Assembly (NCBI RefSeq): GCF_045788535.1
Contig: NZ_CP074074.1
Span: 3,844,001 to 3,908,000, forward strand
Reading direction: 5' to 3'
Origin: Allotamlana fucoidanivorans
GTDB lineage: Bacteria > Bacteroidota > Bacteroidia > Flavobacteriales > Flavobacteriaceae
DNA: 64,000 nucleotides
The notes beneath the pieces were generated by a model. The model searched no databases, was not told where the DNA came from, and saw nothing but the letters and a program-made list of their open reading frames with translations. This document shows positions 43,734 through 52,395 of the stretch, one piece after another. A program made the position numbers and the translations under genes. How positions within the stretch are numbered: position 1 is the first letter of the stretch; every line of letters begins with the position of its first letter.

Positions 43734-44118
43734 ATTTGTCTAATATAGATTCAATATTGGGTTTAAAGTAATTTGGTCCTTTTAACACCTTACCATCTTC
43801 ACGATAAATGGGCTTTCCGTCTGCCCCAAGTTTACTCATATTACTACGCTGAATTTCATCAAAAACTTCTTCTATTTTATACTGCAACCCATGCTCAATA
43901 ATGGTACCGCATAAAATATACAACATATCGCCTAGGGCATCGGCCACTTCAACCAAATCGTTATTATTTGCTGCGTCTAAATACTCTTCATTCTCCTCAC
44001 GCATCAATTTATAACGCAACATATTTTTTTCTAACCCTAAATTGGCTTTAGGAGATTCTCTATGCCCTATTTTAAAAGCCGTATGAAACGCTTTTACTGC
44101 CTCTATTTTATTTTTCAT
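43732..44118 (-). CDS. MazG/HisE-like nucleotide pyrophosphohydrolase
   Basis: 128 residues of the all-alpha NTP pyrophosphatase superfamily. The Mg-binding pattern is visible: MREENEEYLDAANNNDLVEV followed by ADALGDMLYILCG. A C-terminal tail with KPIYREDGKVLKGPNYFKP is typical of the family members that resemble phosphoribosyl-ATP pyrophosphohydrolase but are not linked to his genes. They probably remove non-canonical or excess nucleotides. Cytoplasmic, single gene. Confidence 0.85.
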   Translation of the reverse strand: MKNKIEAVKAFHTAFKIGHRESPKANLGLEKNMLRYKLMREENEEYLDAANNNDLVEVADALGDMLYILCGTIIEHGLQYKIEEVFDEIQRSNMSKLGADGKPIYREDGKVLKGPNYFKPNIESILDK

Positions 44119-44167
44119 AAATGGTATTTATAACAAATCCGAAGACCCGATTTTAATGATTATTAGT

Positions 44168-44175
44168 TAAATTTG
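44168..44175 (+). promoter_or_regulatory. -7 promoter box TAAATTTG of a small membrane protein gene
   Basis: Exact TAnnTTTG match. The in-frame TTG at 44173 is part of this box, so translation starts at the ATG at 44191. Confidence 0.6.
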
Positions 44176-44190
44176 CCTAAAAATAAGTAT

Positions 44191-44376
44191 ATGTTCAGTA
44201 AAGGTCAAATCATTTTTGGAGTTTTATTTTTTGTGGTATTTTCTGTAATTATTGCGTACACATACCGTAAAGATTTAAAACTTCATAAAAAATTCTACAA
44301 AGGAAGCATATGGATGCTTTTGGCCTTTATTGGTTTTATTCTTTTAATTTCTGCAATAAAGTTTTTCTTTAAGTAG
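44191..44376 (+). CDS. Small two-helix membrane protein
   Basis: 61 residues: FSKGQIIFGVLFFVVFSVII as first membrane helix, a basic loop (YRKDLKLHKKFYKGS), and WMLLAFIGFILLISAIKFF as second helix, ending FFK. Both ends would face the cytoplasm by the positive-inside rule for the basic loop on the inside or outside; topology is uncertain. No family is named, although small proteins of this type are common in Flavobacteriaceae. It starts 16 nt after a good -7 box. Confidence 0.65.
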   Translation: MFSKGQIIFGVLFFVVFSVIIAYTYRKDLKLHKKFYKGSIWMLLAFIGFILLISAIKFFFK

Positions 44377-44476
44377 CTCTTTATTTTTTATTTTAAAAAA
44401 TAACGTCTTATCTAACGCAACCTTTTTCTGTTAGTTGCATCTTTAAAATAGCTATGTTTAATCAAAACAAACTAAC

Positions 44477-44563
44477 ATGAAGATTCTACTTATCTTAAGT
44501 GCCCTGACTGTTGTAAATTTAATTCTTTTAGTTTTTAGTGTAAACAAAAAAACAGAACCTTGA
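44477..44563 (+). CDS. Putative 28-residue single-helix membrane peptide
   Basis: An ATG-started ORF encodes MKILLILSALTVVNLILLVF plus the short polar tail SVNKKTEP. It is one membrane-spanning helix with a charged tail. A near-consensus -7 box (TATGTTTA, 44453-44460) lies 16 nt upstream and a weak hairpin (cagaa/ttctg) with a T-rich tail follows. Its size makes the call tentative. Confidence 0.4.
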   Translation: MKILLILSALTVVNLILLVFSVNKKTEP

Positions 44564-44601
44564 TTTAAGATTCTGCTTTCTTTTCACTATAACAAACTCA
44601 A

Positions 44602-46641
44602 CTAATTTACCTCTGGTAAAAAACTGTAGTCTTCACTATACGTTAACATTTGTCCTGAAAATGTTTCTGGTTGATTTACTTTCACATCTATAATTTCACC
44701 TGCTTCATTTTTCTCTGGAATTAATACAGGATTAACAAACCCGCTATATGGTGCCGATGTAAACTGCTTGTTACGTTCTAAAACTTCTGCATGTAGTGCT
44801 TGATCTACTTTAACACCATAGCCTTCTACTAAAGCTTGAACAGCCTCAAAATCACCTTCTGATTTTATGCGTTGTGCTTCGCGAAGCAATTCCCCAAAAA
44901 GTTCACGCAGTTTATCATAATTCTTTATATCAAAATATGTTTTTCCATCTCTTGTCACTTTCTCAATAACCTTATCGGCCTTGCCTTTTTCAAACACCCA
45001 AGCAGAAACCCATTGTCTGTTTCTCATGTGAGCCTCTTCTACATCATCCCCCAAGTTTAATCGAATGAGTTGCGTCATCAGTCCATTTCTTATATACCCA
45101 TCGTAAGCTGCTTTTCCAACAGATTTCCAATCGTCAACCAGGCCTAATTCTTGTAACTTAGAATTATATAAATAATACAACCCTACTAAATCAGCGCGTC
45201 CTTCTTCTAAAGTAGACTTATAATTTTTTAAAGTTTCTTTTGTCTCGGCCACACCTGGGTTTAGTTGCCCTGACGCATGACCTATAACCTCATGTAAAGC
45301 TGTATGCAATTTATCAGCCAATTGACCATACTTTTCCTCTAGCTGATATTCTTCATCATCATGAACAAACTCTTTTAATCTACCTGTGCTTCCTGCATTA
45401 TTATAGGCATGAATTATATTTCCTAAAGACACCGATTTACTTCCCACGGCAGCACGAATCCAATTGGCATTTGGCAGATTTACACCTATTGGCGTACTTG
45501 GAGAAGCATCCCCTGATTCTCCCGCCACATTTACAACTTTGTATGTAACCCCTACCACATTTTTCTTTTTATGTGCTTCCATTAAAGTAGAGTTGTCTTC
45601 AAACCATTGCGCATTATCAGATAGCACTTTCATTTTTTGAGACATATCAAAATCGTTAATTTGAATGATACTTTCATAAGATCCGCGGTAACCTAGTGGA
45701 TCATTATACACCTCAATAAAACTATTGATGTAGTCAATATTTCCCTCAGTTGCCTTAGTCCAAGCTATGTTATAATCATCCCAAGTTTGCAAATTGCCTG
45801 TTTTATAATAGTCAATCAACAAACCTAAAGCATTGGCTTGTGGTTCATTTTCTGCTACACTTTTAGCCAGCTCCAACCATTTAATGATTTCATCAATCGC
45901 AGAACCGTACAGTCCTCCTGACTTATACACGCGTTCTTTCAAAACCCCATTCTCTTTTACCAATTGAGAGTTTAAACCAAAGGACAGTGGTTTATTTGCA
46001 TCTGGTGATATTTTGGTTTTATAAAAATGTTCTACATCTGAATTTGTTACGTTACTACCATAAAAATTAACGGCCGAAAGCGCCACATTATCAACACCTT
46101 TAGCTTGATTTACTTTTTTAACATCTTTATCGTTAAAAATAACATCAAACGGTTCTCCTGTTAATGTTGTGCTGGTTTGAGTCAACAGTTCATTCAAGTA
46201 CTCAGGTGAAAATCCAGGCTTAAGCTTATCATTTGAGTAATGATGATGAATACCATTACTAAACCAAACACGTTTCAAATACGCCTCAAAAGCGTTCCAT
46301 TCATTTGAATTTTTATCGCCATTATAATGCTTATAGACGTTTTCAAGAGCATTTCTAATCTTTAGATTGTGCCTATAATTTTGATCCCAAATAATATCTC
46401 TACCAGACAGTCCTGCCTGGGTTAAATAGTACACCAGTTTTTTCTCTTTTAATGATAATTTTTCAAAACCTGGAATTTGATATCTTAAAACCTTAACGTC
46501 GGCAAATTGCTCAACATTATAATCAAAAGAAACCTCTTCTTTTACAGAAACCTCATTATTGTTTGTTTTATTTTTTTCATTACCACATGATGTAATGATT
46601 GCCCCAACGAGCATCACATTTAGAATAAAGTTTAGTCGCAT
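44602..46641 (-). CDS. M49-family dipeptidyl peptidase III-like lipoprotein
   Basis: 679 residues. Lipobox with Cys19 (AIITSCGNE), so envelope-located. Zinc site of the M49 type: HEVIGH at 450-455 (HExxGH) and the second motif EEGRAD at 479-484 (EExxA/GD) with Glu as third ligand. DPP III enzymes remove dipeptides from the N-terminus of short peptides. Relatives in Bacteroidota have sometimes been labelled dihydrofolate reductase in annotations, but no DHFR fold is seen here. Single gene. It is one of several envelope peptidases in this window. Confidence 0.9.
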   Translation of the reverse strand: MRLNFILNVMLVGAIITSCGNEKNKTNNNEVSVKEEVSFDYNVEQFADVKVLRYQIPGFEKLSLKEKKLVYYLTQAGLSGRDIIWDQNYRHNLKIRNALENVYKHYNGDKNSNEWNAFEAYLKRVWFSNGIHHHYSNDKLKPGFSPEYLNELLTQTSTTLTGEPFDVIFNDKDVKKVNQAKGVDNVALSAVNFYGSNVTNSDVEHFYKTKISPDANKPLSFGLNSQLVKENGVLKERVYKSGGLYGSAIDEIIKWLELAKSVAENEPQANALGLLIDYYKTGNLQTWDDYNIAWTKATEGNIDYINSFIEVYNDPLGYRGSYESIIQINDFDMSQKMKVLSDNAQWFEDNSTLMEAHKKKNVVGVTYKVVNVAGESGDASPSTPIGVNLPNANWIRAAVGSKSVSLGNIIHAYNNAGSTGRLKEFVHDDEEYQLEEKYGQLADKLHTALHEVIGHASGQLNPGVAETKETLKNYKSTLEEGRADLVGLYYLYNSKLQELGLVDDWKSVGKAAYDGYIRNGLMTQLIRLNLGDDVEEAHMRNRQWVSAWVFEKGKADKVIEKVTRDGKTYFDIKNYDKLRELFGELLREAQRIKSEGDFEAVQALVEGYGVKVDQALHAEVLERNKQFTSAPYSGFVNPVLIPEKNEAGEIIDVKVNQPETFSGQMLTYSEDYSFLPEVN

Positions 46642-46790
46642 ATTGAAAATAAAAAATTAATCACTTATAAAAATTAAACAAAAACCTTTGTTTATACTTT
46701 TAATTAAAACCATAAAACAAAGATTAACTAAAAAACAATCACCAATAAACTACAAATGTAACAATTTAAAAACCAAAATATAAAATTGAT

Positions 46791-46798
46791 TATCTTTG
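46791..46798 (+). promoter_or_regulatory. -7 promoter box TATCTTTG
   Basis: Exact TAnnTTTG match 27 nt before the ATG of the SRPBCC-GyrI gene; no clear -33 element. Confidence 0.5.
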
Positions 46799-46825
46799 AT
46801 TTAACAATATTATCAAACTAGCCAT

Positions 46826-47848
46826 ATGAAAGCTTTAAAATATGTTCTTTTTCTTCTTCTTATCATTATAATTGGACTGTCTATATACATTGCTGTGCAA
46901 CCCAATCAATTTGATTTTTCAAGAAGCAGAGTGATAAAAGCTCCTAAATCACTTTTGTTTGAAAAAGTTAACGACTATAAAAACTGGCCTAGTTTTTCAC
47001 CATGGATTGAGCAAGAACCCAATGCAACAATAACGTATGGCGAACAAACATCGGGAGTAAATGCCAGCTATTCATGGAAAGGTGCTATTTTAGGTGAAGG
47101 AAAAATGACAACCTTAGCTGTTAATGATAATGCCTCCATTTCCCAACATATAGAATTTATTAAACCTTTTGAATCTGAATCTTATATTAATTGGACTTTT
47201 GAAGAAACAGAAGCAGGGACCACCGTAACTTGGGGTATGAAAGGCGAGCAAGATTTTATGACTAAAATGTACACGACATTTGCAGGATCTATTGAAGAGA
47301 ATACCGCACCTGATTTTGATAGAGGTTTATTTAAGTTAGATAGTGTAGTAACTCGAGATATGAAAGCTTATAGTGTAGCAGTAAATGGATTGACCGAACA
47401 TGGCGGCGGTTTTTATATTTACAATTCAACATCTTGCAAAATTTCAGATTTAGCCAACACAATGCAGGTCATGCTCCCTAAAATTGCCACATACGCCAAT
47501 AAAAATAACATTCCAATTGCTGGGGCGCCTTTTGTGTATTACCACAAATGGGATGAAGCGAATAATGCTGTTATGTTTTCCTGCTGTATTCCTACAACTG
47601 AAAAAATTATCTCTACTGAACCTGATATTTTAACCGGACAGCTATCACCTTTTAAAGCCATAAAAACAACCTTAAAGGGAGATTATGAAAACTTAAAGGA
47701 AGCCTGGGATACAGCCATGAATTATATTTCTGAAAATAATTTAGAGGTTGTTGAAAATGGCCCTATGCTTGAAACCTATCTCACAGATCCAAATCGAATA
47801 GAGAACCCTGCAGCATGGATCACTGAAATATACATTGCTATAAAGTAA
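46826..47848 (+). CDS. Membrane-anchored SRPBCC-GyrI-like fusion protein
   Basis: 340 residues. One N-terminal membrane helix (residues 4-24). Residues 30-165 are an SRPBCC/START-like lipid-binding domain (SRVIKAPKSLLFEKVNDYKN, WPSFSPW, ASYSWKGAILGEGKMT). Residues 185-340 are a GyrI-like ligand-binding domain (AGAPFVYYHKWDEANNAVMF, LKGDYENLKEAWDTAMNYI). Both folds bind small hydrophobic molecules. The pair tethered to the membrane suggests sensing or sequestering; no DNA-binding domain is attached. Single gene. Confidence 0.85.
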   Translation: MKALKYVLFLLLIIIIGLSIYIAVQPNQFDFSRSRVIKAPKSLLFEKVNDYKNWPSFSPWIEQEPNATITYGEQTSGVNASYSWKGAILGEGKMTTLAVNDNASISQHIEFIKPFESESYINWTFEETEAGTTVTWGMKGEQDFMTKMYTTFAGSIEENTAPDFDRGLFKLDSVVTRDMKAYSVAVNGLTEHGGGFYIYNSTSCKISDLANTMQVMLPKIATYANKNNIPIAGAPFVYYHKWDEANNAVMFSCCIPTTEKIISTEPDILTGQLSPFKAIKTTLKGDYENLKEAWDTAMNYISENNLEVVENGPMLETYLTDPNRIENPAAWITEIYIAIK

Positions 47849-47852
47849 AACA

Positions 47853-48461
47853 TTAGTTCTTTTTAAACGCTTTTACCCCAGCTTCAATTTTTGTTTTTAA
47901 GTAATTTTCTCTGGGTACTACAGGGCATGAGTACTTATCATTATACGCGCAATACGGATTATAAGATTTATTAAAATCTATGACTAACTCATTTCCTTTT
48001 GGAATGCTTACATCAAGATAGCGTCCACCACCATAGCTTTCAAAACCGCTTGTTTCATCTAAAAAAGGCAAAAACAAATAATCGTCATACCCTTTTTCTT
48101 GTTTTAAACTTTCATCTTGATACACATTAAGCTTAAAAGACTCCCCTTTTATTTGAAAATGAAGCTCTCCATATTTAACATATTCAGGTAAACGATTTGT
48201 AGTTGTTTTCATTTTAAAAGGCAACTCATCAGGTGTTCTCACAAACTTTGCGTTTACCACATAAGTAGAATCAAACTTAAAAAAATTTAATCCATCAAAC
48301 TGCTTTCTGTCCTTCACTTTTAAAGGGGAGGTTGTAGCATCTTTGAATTCGGCATTCAATGTCCTTTGAAACTCGGTGTCTCCTTTTATCGGTCTTTTCT
48401 TTTCACTGCAACCTACCAATAGCACAATAACTACAAAGCAAAAAGCATATTTTATTTTCAT
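47853..48461 (-). CDS. DUF1684-family lipoprotein
   Basis: 202 residues from the ATG at 48461, which opens a lipoprotein signal (VIVLLVGCSEKK). An upstream ATG at 48551 would add 30 residues with a second hydrophobic stretch and is less likely. The domain has the DUF1684 marks: YGELHFQIKGESFKLNVYQD, YLFLPFLDETSGFESYGGGR and the Cys-containing YNPYCAYNDKYSCPVVPREN. The family is widespread in bacteria; its function is not known. Convergent with the SRPBCC gene, whose stop is 4 nt away. Confidence 0.88.
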   Translation of the reverse strand: MKIKYAFCFVVIVLLVGCSEKKRPIKGDTEFQRTLNAEFKDATTSPLKVKDRKQFDGLNFFKFDSTYVVNAKFVRTPDELPFKMKTTTNRLPEYVKYGELHFQIKGESFKLNVYQDESLKQEKGYDDYLFLPFLDETSGFESYGGGRYLDVSIPKGNELVIDFNKSYNPYCAYNDKYSCPVVPRENYLKTKIEAGVKAFKKN

Positions 48462-48591
48462 AAAGTTAGGTGTATTAATGCCTTTGAAATTTATTAAAGG
48501 CAACGCTATCAAACAACAAAAAATATTCTGAATTAAATTTATGATTTTCAAAAAAATTCAATTCAAAAATACAACTTATAAAAATTTTACA

Positions 48592-48759
48592 TAGCTTTGA
48601 TGTCTCAAAAACAAATAAAAATGCGTCATAACGTCACAATTTATAGAAAACAATGGACCTCTTGTTTAAAGAGAAGATGTTGGTCTTATTATATATTGTG
48701 TTGATATAGTTATAAAATATTACAATATTTAAAAGTCCGACTTCGCAGTCGGACTTTTT
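48592..48759 (+). ncRNA. Candidate small RNA or short leader with orphan terminator
   Basis: An exact -7 box (TAGCTTTG, 48592-48599) is followed by about 155 nt and then a very strong hairpin at 48731-48758 with a T run. No upstream plus-strand gene needs this terminator: the left neighbour is transcribed away and the right neighbour starts at 48828. The interval includes the cgtca-taa-cgtca motif (48624-48637) and a 27-codon ORF (48621-48704) beginning MRHNVTIYRKQW. It could be a small RNA, a small-peptide mRNA, or a remnant. Confidence 0.4.
48731..48758. terminator. Strong orphan rho-independent terminator
   Basis: A perfect 12-bp stem (aaaagtccgact/agtcggactttt) with a TCGC loop and T run on the plus strand, A run on the other side. 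It lies in the gap between two divergent genes. Confidence 0.85.
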
Positions 48760-48827
48760 ATTTTTAGTCTAAATCGAATTCAACAAATAAATACATGTAA
48801 AAAAATAACATTGAACACTTAGAACTC

Positions 48828-50057
48828 ATGCGAACTTTATTTCACAATTACCTAAACACATTTAAAGGCCTTTCTAGAGAGGTGTGGTGGTTAGCACTCA
48901 TCACACTTATTAATAGAGCAGGCACTATGGTTATACCGTTCTTATCGCTTTACCTAACCAAACGTTTAAACTTTTCTTTAAGTGATGTAGGTTGGGTTAT
49001 GAGTGCCTTTGGTTTGGGTTCTGTAGTGGGCTCTTGGTTAGGCGGCAAACTCACAGATAAAATTGGGTATTATAAAGTCATGGTATTTAGTCTTGTTATA
49101 ACTGGTGTGTTATTTATATGGCTCCAAGTATTGACCACTTTTGCATCCTTCTGTATTGGAATCTTTTTAGTAATGCTTGTTGCTGATAGTTTTCGCCCGG
49201 CTATGTTTGTGGCCCTTAGCGCCTATAGTAAACCAGAGAATAAAACCCGTTCAGTAACACTCATTAGGCTTGCTATAAATTTAGGGTTTTCAGCAGGACC
49301 AGCGGTTGGAGGTTTTATTATAACGTCGATAAGTTATGGTGGGTTATTTTGGATTGACGGCATTACTTGCCTGATTGCTACATTGGTACTTGTTAAGGTT
49401 TTAAATCCTAAAAAAGCGAAAACTCTTGATACCGTAACCAATGAACATCCAGAATCTGCGTATCAAGACAAAGCATTCTTGATATTCCTGATAGCTATGA
49501 TACTTTTTGGTATTGTATTTCTACAATACTTTTCTACCATGCCGCTTTACTATAAAGATGTTCGGTTGTTAAGCGAGTTTGAAATTGGCTTACTTTTAGG
49601 TATGAACGGATTTCTCATTTTTGTTTTTGAAATGCCCTTAATTAAATGGCTAGAAAACACCTCATTTACCAAAAGTGGCTTAATGCTTTTTGGAGCTATT
49701 TTAACTGGGTTAAGCTTTGTTATTTTAAACTTTACAAGTTGGAGTGGTGTATTAATCATTGGTATGTTGCTTATGACTTTTGGTGAAATGATAGCTTTTC
49801 CCTTCTCTAATGCATTTGCCATGGATAGAGCTAAAAAAGGCAATCAAGGAGAGTATATGGCTTTGTATTCTATCGCCTTCTCAATTGCCCATATTTTTGG
49901 TCACAATACAGGTATGCGTTTGGTTGAGGCCTTGGGTTTTGATAGTACCTGGATTATTGTAACGCTACTTGCCACTCTTTGTGTATTTTTACTGTTTATT
50001 TTAAGCAAATATTTAAATCATATAAAGAAATCTAAGTATAAAAAAATAATAATTTGA
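48828..50057 (+). CDS. Major facilitator superfamily transporter
   Basis: 409 residues with about twelve membrane helices. The MFS loop 2-3 motif is clear (GSWLGGKLTDKIGYYKVMVF), and a second copy is degenerate. The N-terminal stretch NRAGTMVIPFLSLYLTKRLN resembles the MdtH/YceL-like drug exporter group. Substrate unknown. Its stop overlaps the TTG start of ypdA (TTGA), so the pair is translationally coupled; a VOC gene follows. This suggests a small detoxification or thiol-redox unit. Confidence 0.9.
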   Translation: MRTLFHNYLNTFKGLSREVWWLALITLINRAGTMVIPFLSLYLTKRLNFSLSDVGWVMSAFGLGSVVGSWLGGKLTDKIGYYKVMVFSLVITGVLFIWLQVLTTFASFCIGIFLVMLVADSFRPAMFVALSAYSKPENKTRSVTLIRLAINLGFSAGPAVGGFIITSISYGGLFWIDGITCLIATLVLVKVLNPKKAKTLDTVTNEHPESAYQDKAFLIFLIAMILFGIVFLQYFSTMPLYYKDVRLLSEFEIGLLLGMNGFLIFVFEMPLIKWLENTSFTKSGLMLFGAILTGLSFVILNFTSWSGVLIIGMLLMTFGEMIAFPFSNAFAMDRAKKGNQGEYMALYSIAFSIAHIFGHNTGMRLVEALGFDSTWIIVTLLATLCVFLLFILSKYLNHIKKSKYKKIII

Positions 50058-51031
50058 AAGATATAACTACAGATATCATAATTATTGGTGCAGGCCCCAT
50101 TGGTATTGCTTGTGCCCTAGAATGTAAAAAAAGAAACTGGAATTATTTGGTAATTGAAAAGGGGGCTTTAACCAACTCGCTTTTCAATTACCCAAAAAAT
50201 ATGACTTTTTTTTCAACTTCTGAAAAGTTAGAAATTGATGCTATCCCTTTTATAAGTAACAACCCTAAACCTAATAGAGATGAAGCCTTAGAATATTACC
50301 GACGCGTTACAACCTCCAACAATCTGAATATAAATTTATATGAAACAGTTATTAATATTGATAAGGGTTCTAAACAATTTCATGTAGAAACGAATAAACA
50401 TACCTATACCGCTAAAAAAGTTATCATAGCTACTGGGTTTTATGATATTCCTAAACTATTACATGTACCAGGAGAAAACCTGAATAAGGTAACCCATTAC
50501 TATAAGGAAGCGCATAATTACGTACTACAGCATGTTGTGGTTGTTGGCGCAAGTAATTCTGCTGTTGATGCTGCTTTAGAAATTTACAGAAAGGGCGGAT
50601 ACGTTTCCATGGTAATACGTGGTGAAAGTATTGGAGAACGGGTAAAATATTGGGTTCGACCTGATATTATTAACCGCATTGAAGAAGGTAGTATAAAAGC
50701 TTATTTTAATTCAGAGATTAAAGACATAAGAGAACAAAACCTTACTATTTCAACACCCGAAGGCTCTAAGGTTATTCCAAATGATTATGTTGTGGCTTTA
50801 ACTGGGTATTTGCCCAACTTTGAACTCTTAAAATCTTGTGGTATTGCCTTATCAAACGACAAAATGATTCCAGAATACGATGCCCATACCATGGAATCAA
50901 ATATTAAGGGTTTATATCTAGCAGGTGTTATTTGCGGTGGAACAGAAACACACAAATGGTTTATAGAAAACTCACGAATTCATGCCAAACGTATTGCTGC
51001 GCATATTGAAAGCCAACAAATTTTTTCCTAA
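50054..51031 (+). CDS. ypdA: YpdA-type bacillithiol disulfide reductase
   Basis: 325 residues. FAD motif IIIGAGPIGIACALE at 10-24, the segment NMTFFSTSEKLEIDAIPF characteristic of YpdA, the NADPH motif VVVGASNSAVDAALE, and LYLAGVICGGTETHKWFIENS at the end. It lacks the CxxC of thioredoxin reductase, as YpdA does. YpdA reduces bacillithiol disulfide; Bacteroidota commonly have bacillithiol genes, though none are in this window. Start codon TTG, fixed by the 4-nt TTGA overlap with the MFS gene and by the position of the FAD motif. Confidence 0.9.
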   Translation: MKDITTDIIIIGAGPIGIACALECKKRNWNYLVIEKGALTNSLFNYPKNMTFFSTSEKLEIDAIPFISNNPKPNRDEALEYYRRVTTSNNLNINLYETVINIDKGSKQFHVETNKHTYTAKKVIIATGFYDIPKLLHVPGENLNKVTHYYKEAHNYVLQHVVVVGASNSAVDAALEIYRKGGYVSMVIRGESIGERVKYWVRPDIINRIEEGSIKAYFNSEIKDIREQNLTISTPEGSKVIPNDYVVALTGYLPNFELLKSCGIALSNDKMIPEYDAHTMESNIKGLYLAGVICGGTETHKWFIENSRIHAKRIAAHIESQQIFS

Positions 51032-51033
51032 CC

Positions 51034-51411
51034 ATGAATTTAAATCAAGTTACCATTCCGTCACTAAATGTTGAAAAAGCAACCCGATTTTATAAAACAT
51101 TAGGGCTTAAGTTAATTGTAAATGCCCTACCTAAATATGTAAGATTTGAATGCCCTGATGGTTCAGCCACATTTTCTATCCACAAAGTAGACCACATAAT
51201 GCCAGAACATGGTATATCTATTTATTTTGAAGAGGAACATTTAGATACGTGGGTGCATAATCTTCAAAAAAAAGGTATAGAATTTAAAGAGTTACCCAAT
51301 GACAAACCTTGGTTGTGGCGTGAAGCACGTCTTTTAGACCCAGATGGCAATCATATCATTTTATATCATGCAGGTGAAAACAGAAAAAATCCGCCATGGC
51401 GTATCCATTAA
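51034..51411 (+). CDS. VOC-family (glyoxalase/bleomycin-resistance-like) protein
   Basis: 125 residues, one vicinal oxygen chelate domain with two beta-alpha-beta-beta-beta modules: NVEKATRFYKTLGLKLIV and LDTWVHNLQKKGIEFKELP, then REARLLDPDGNHIILYHAGE with the typical C-terminal Glu or His ligand pattern. A metal-dependent isomerase, dioxygenase or resistance protein is possible. It starts 2 nt after the ypdA stop, so it belongs to the MFS-ypdA unit. Confidence 0.88.
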   Translation: MNLNQVTIPSLNVEKATRFYKTLGLKLIVNALPKYVRFECPDGSATFSIHKVDHIMPEHGISIYFEEEHLDTWVHNLQKKGIEFKELPNDKPWLWREARLLDPDGNHIILYHAGENRKNPPWRIH

Positions 51412-51414
51412 GCC

Positions 51415-51861
51415 TCATTTTGTTATTGGAATAACCTCCTTTTGTTTAATAACTCTAGACAGTACAATTTGAGTCTTTGATTCACCATAACTAATCAATT
51501 GGTCAATAAAGGATTCAAGGTGTTTTTGATTTTTTAATACGACTTCCATAACAATATTTTCATCACCAGTAATTCTATAGCAATTAATAACCTCATCATA
51601 GGTTTTTACCTTTTCTAAAAAAGGTTTTAACTTACCCATAAAGGCTCTCAATGTGATGATGGCTTTAAGCTGATACCCAATTTCAAAGGGTGACACAATG
51701 GCTTGATACCCTTCAATAATCCCCATATCCTCCATCTTTTTTATACGTTCAGAAACCGCTGGAGAGGTAATTCCAACTTGTCTACCTATTTCAGCATTTG
51801 AAAGCCGTGCATTTTCCTGCAAACATTTCAAAATCTTTATGTTTATAGCATCCAATACCAT
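51415..51861 (-). CDS. Lrp/AsnC-family transcriptional regulator
   Basis: 148 residues. N-terminal winged helix-turn-helix (LQENARLSNAEIGRQVGITS, PAVSERIKKMEDMGII) and the C-terminal RAM ligand-binding domain (AIITLRAFMGKLKPF, YRITGDENIVMEVVLKN). Lrp-type regulators respond to amino acids. It is convergent with the VOC gene (3 nt between) and divergent from the 131-residue protein. The target is unknown. Confidence 0.93.
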   Translation of the reverse strand: MVLDAINIKILKCLQENARLSNAEIGRQVGITSPAVSERIKKMEDMGIIEGYQAIVSPFEIGYQLKAIITLRAFMGKLKPFLEKVKTYDEVINCYRITGDENIVMEVVLKNQKHLESFIDQLISYGESKTQIVLSRVIKQKEVIPITK

Positions 51862-51951
51862 TTAAAAGAAATTTTAGACTAAAAAATTAATAATTAAAGC
51901 AAATATAATGTTTTGCTTTAATTATTAAAGTCAAATCTAGCTTCTAGTGAG

Positions 51952-51959
51952 TAATTTTG
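51952..51959 (+). promoter_or_regulatory. -7 promoter box TAATTTTG
   Basis: Exact TAnnTTTG match 25 nt before the ATG at 51985. Confidence 0.5.
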
Positions 51960-51984
51960 AATAAATTGAAAAAGATAAAAAAGT

Positions 51985-52380
51985 ATGTTGACTAATACCC
52001 CATCAAACCTATCGGAATTACCGATTTATAAAAAGGCACTTGATATTTTTGCTTTATCGCAAAATATCTCAACATACCTTAATGATGATTTATCTGCTTT
52101 GAAACCAGATGGCACTGAAGATCATCATATTTATTTTTCCGGAGATATTGTTCAGCAATCGGTGTCTTTAGCACCTGAAATTTTAAATGCTGAATTAGAA
52201 CGACACTCAGACAGAAAACATAAACATATTGCATCCTTAAGAAGACTTACTAATCGGCTTTATAAAAACTCCTACCGATTAGAAAGATCAAACAGTAATG
52301 GCAAAGATTTTCTTCCTATTTTAAGAAGTGAATTAAAAAAGTTTAAAAAATTACAGCGTAAATGGTTGCTTACGCTGTAA
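51985..52380 (+). CDS. Helical protein, possibly four-helix-bundle family
   Basis: 131 residues, almost wholly helical: LPIYKKALDIFALSQNISTY, SGDIVQQSVSLAPEILNAEL, KHIASLRRLTNRLYKNSYRL, then a basic C-terminus. The order resembles the four-helix-bundle proteins known from 23S rRNA intervening sequences (a KA-x-DI helix, an SV-x-LAxxI helix), but identity to that pattern is weak. No catalytic motif. It has its own promoter box and is divergent from the Lrp-type gene. Function unknown. Confidence 0.6.
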   Translation: MLTNTPSNLSELPIYKKALDIFALSQNISTYLNDDLSALKPDGTEDHHIYFSGDIVQQSVSLAPEILNAELERHSDRKHKHIASLRRLTNRLYKNSYRLERSNSNGKDFLPILRSELKKFKKLQRKWLLTL

Positions 52381-52395
52381 TGTAACATTATATCT

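Noticed and set aside
44602..46641. Dihydrofolate reductase label for the M49 protein
   Set aside because: This name has been applied to relatives, but HEVIGH and EEGRAD and a lipoprotein signal show a zinc peptidase; no DHFR motif is seen.
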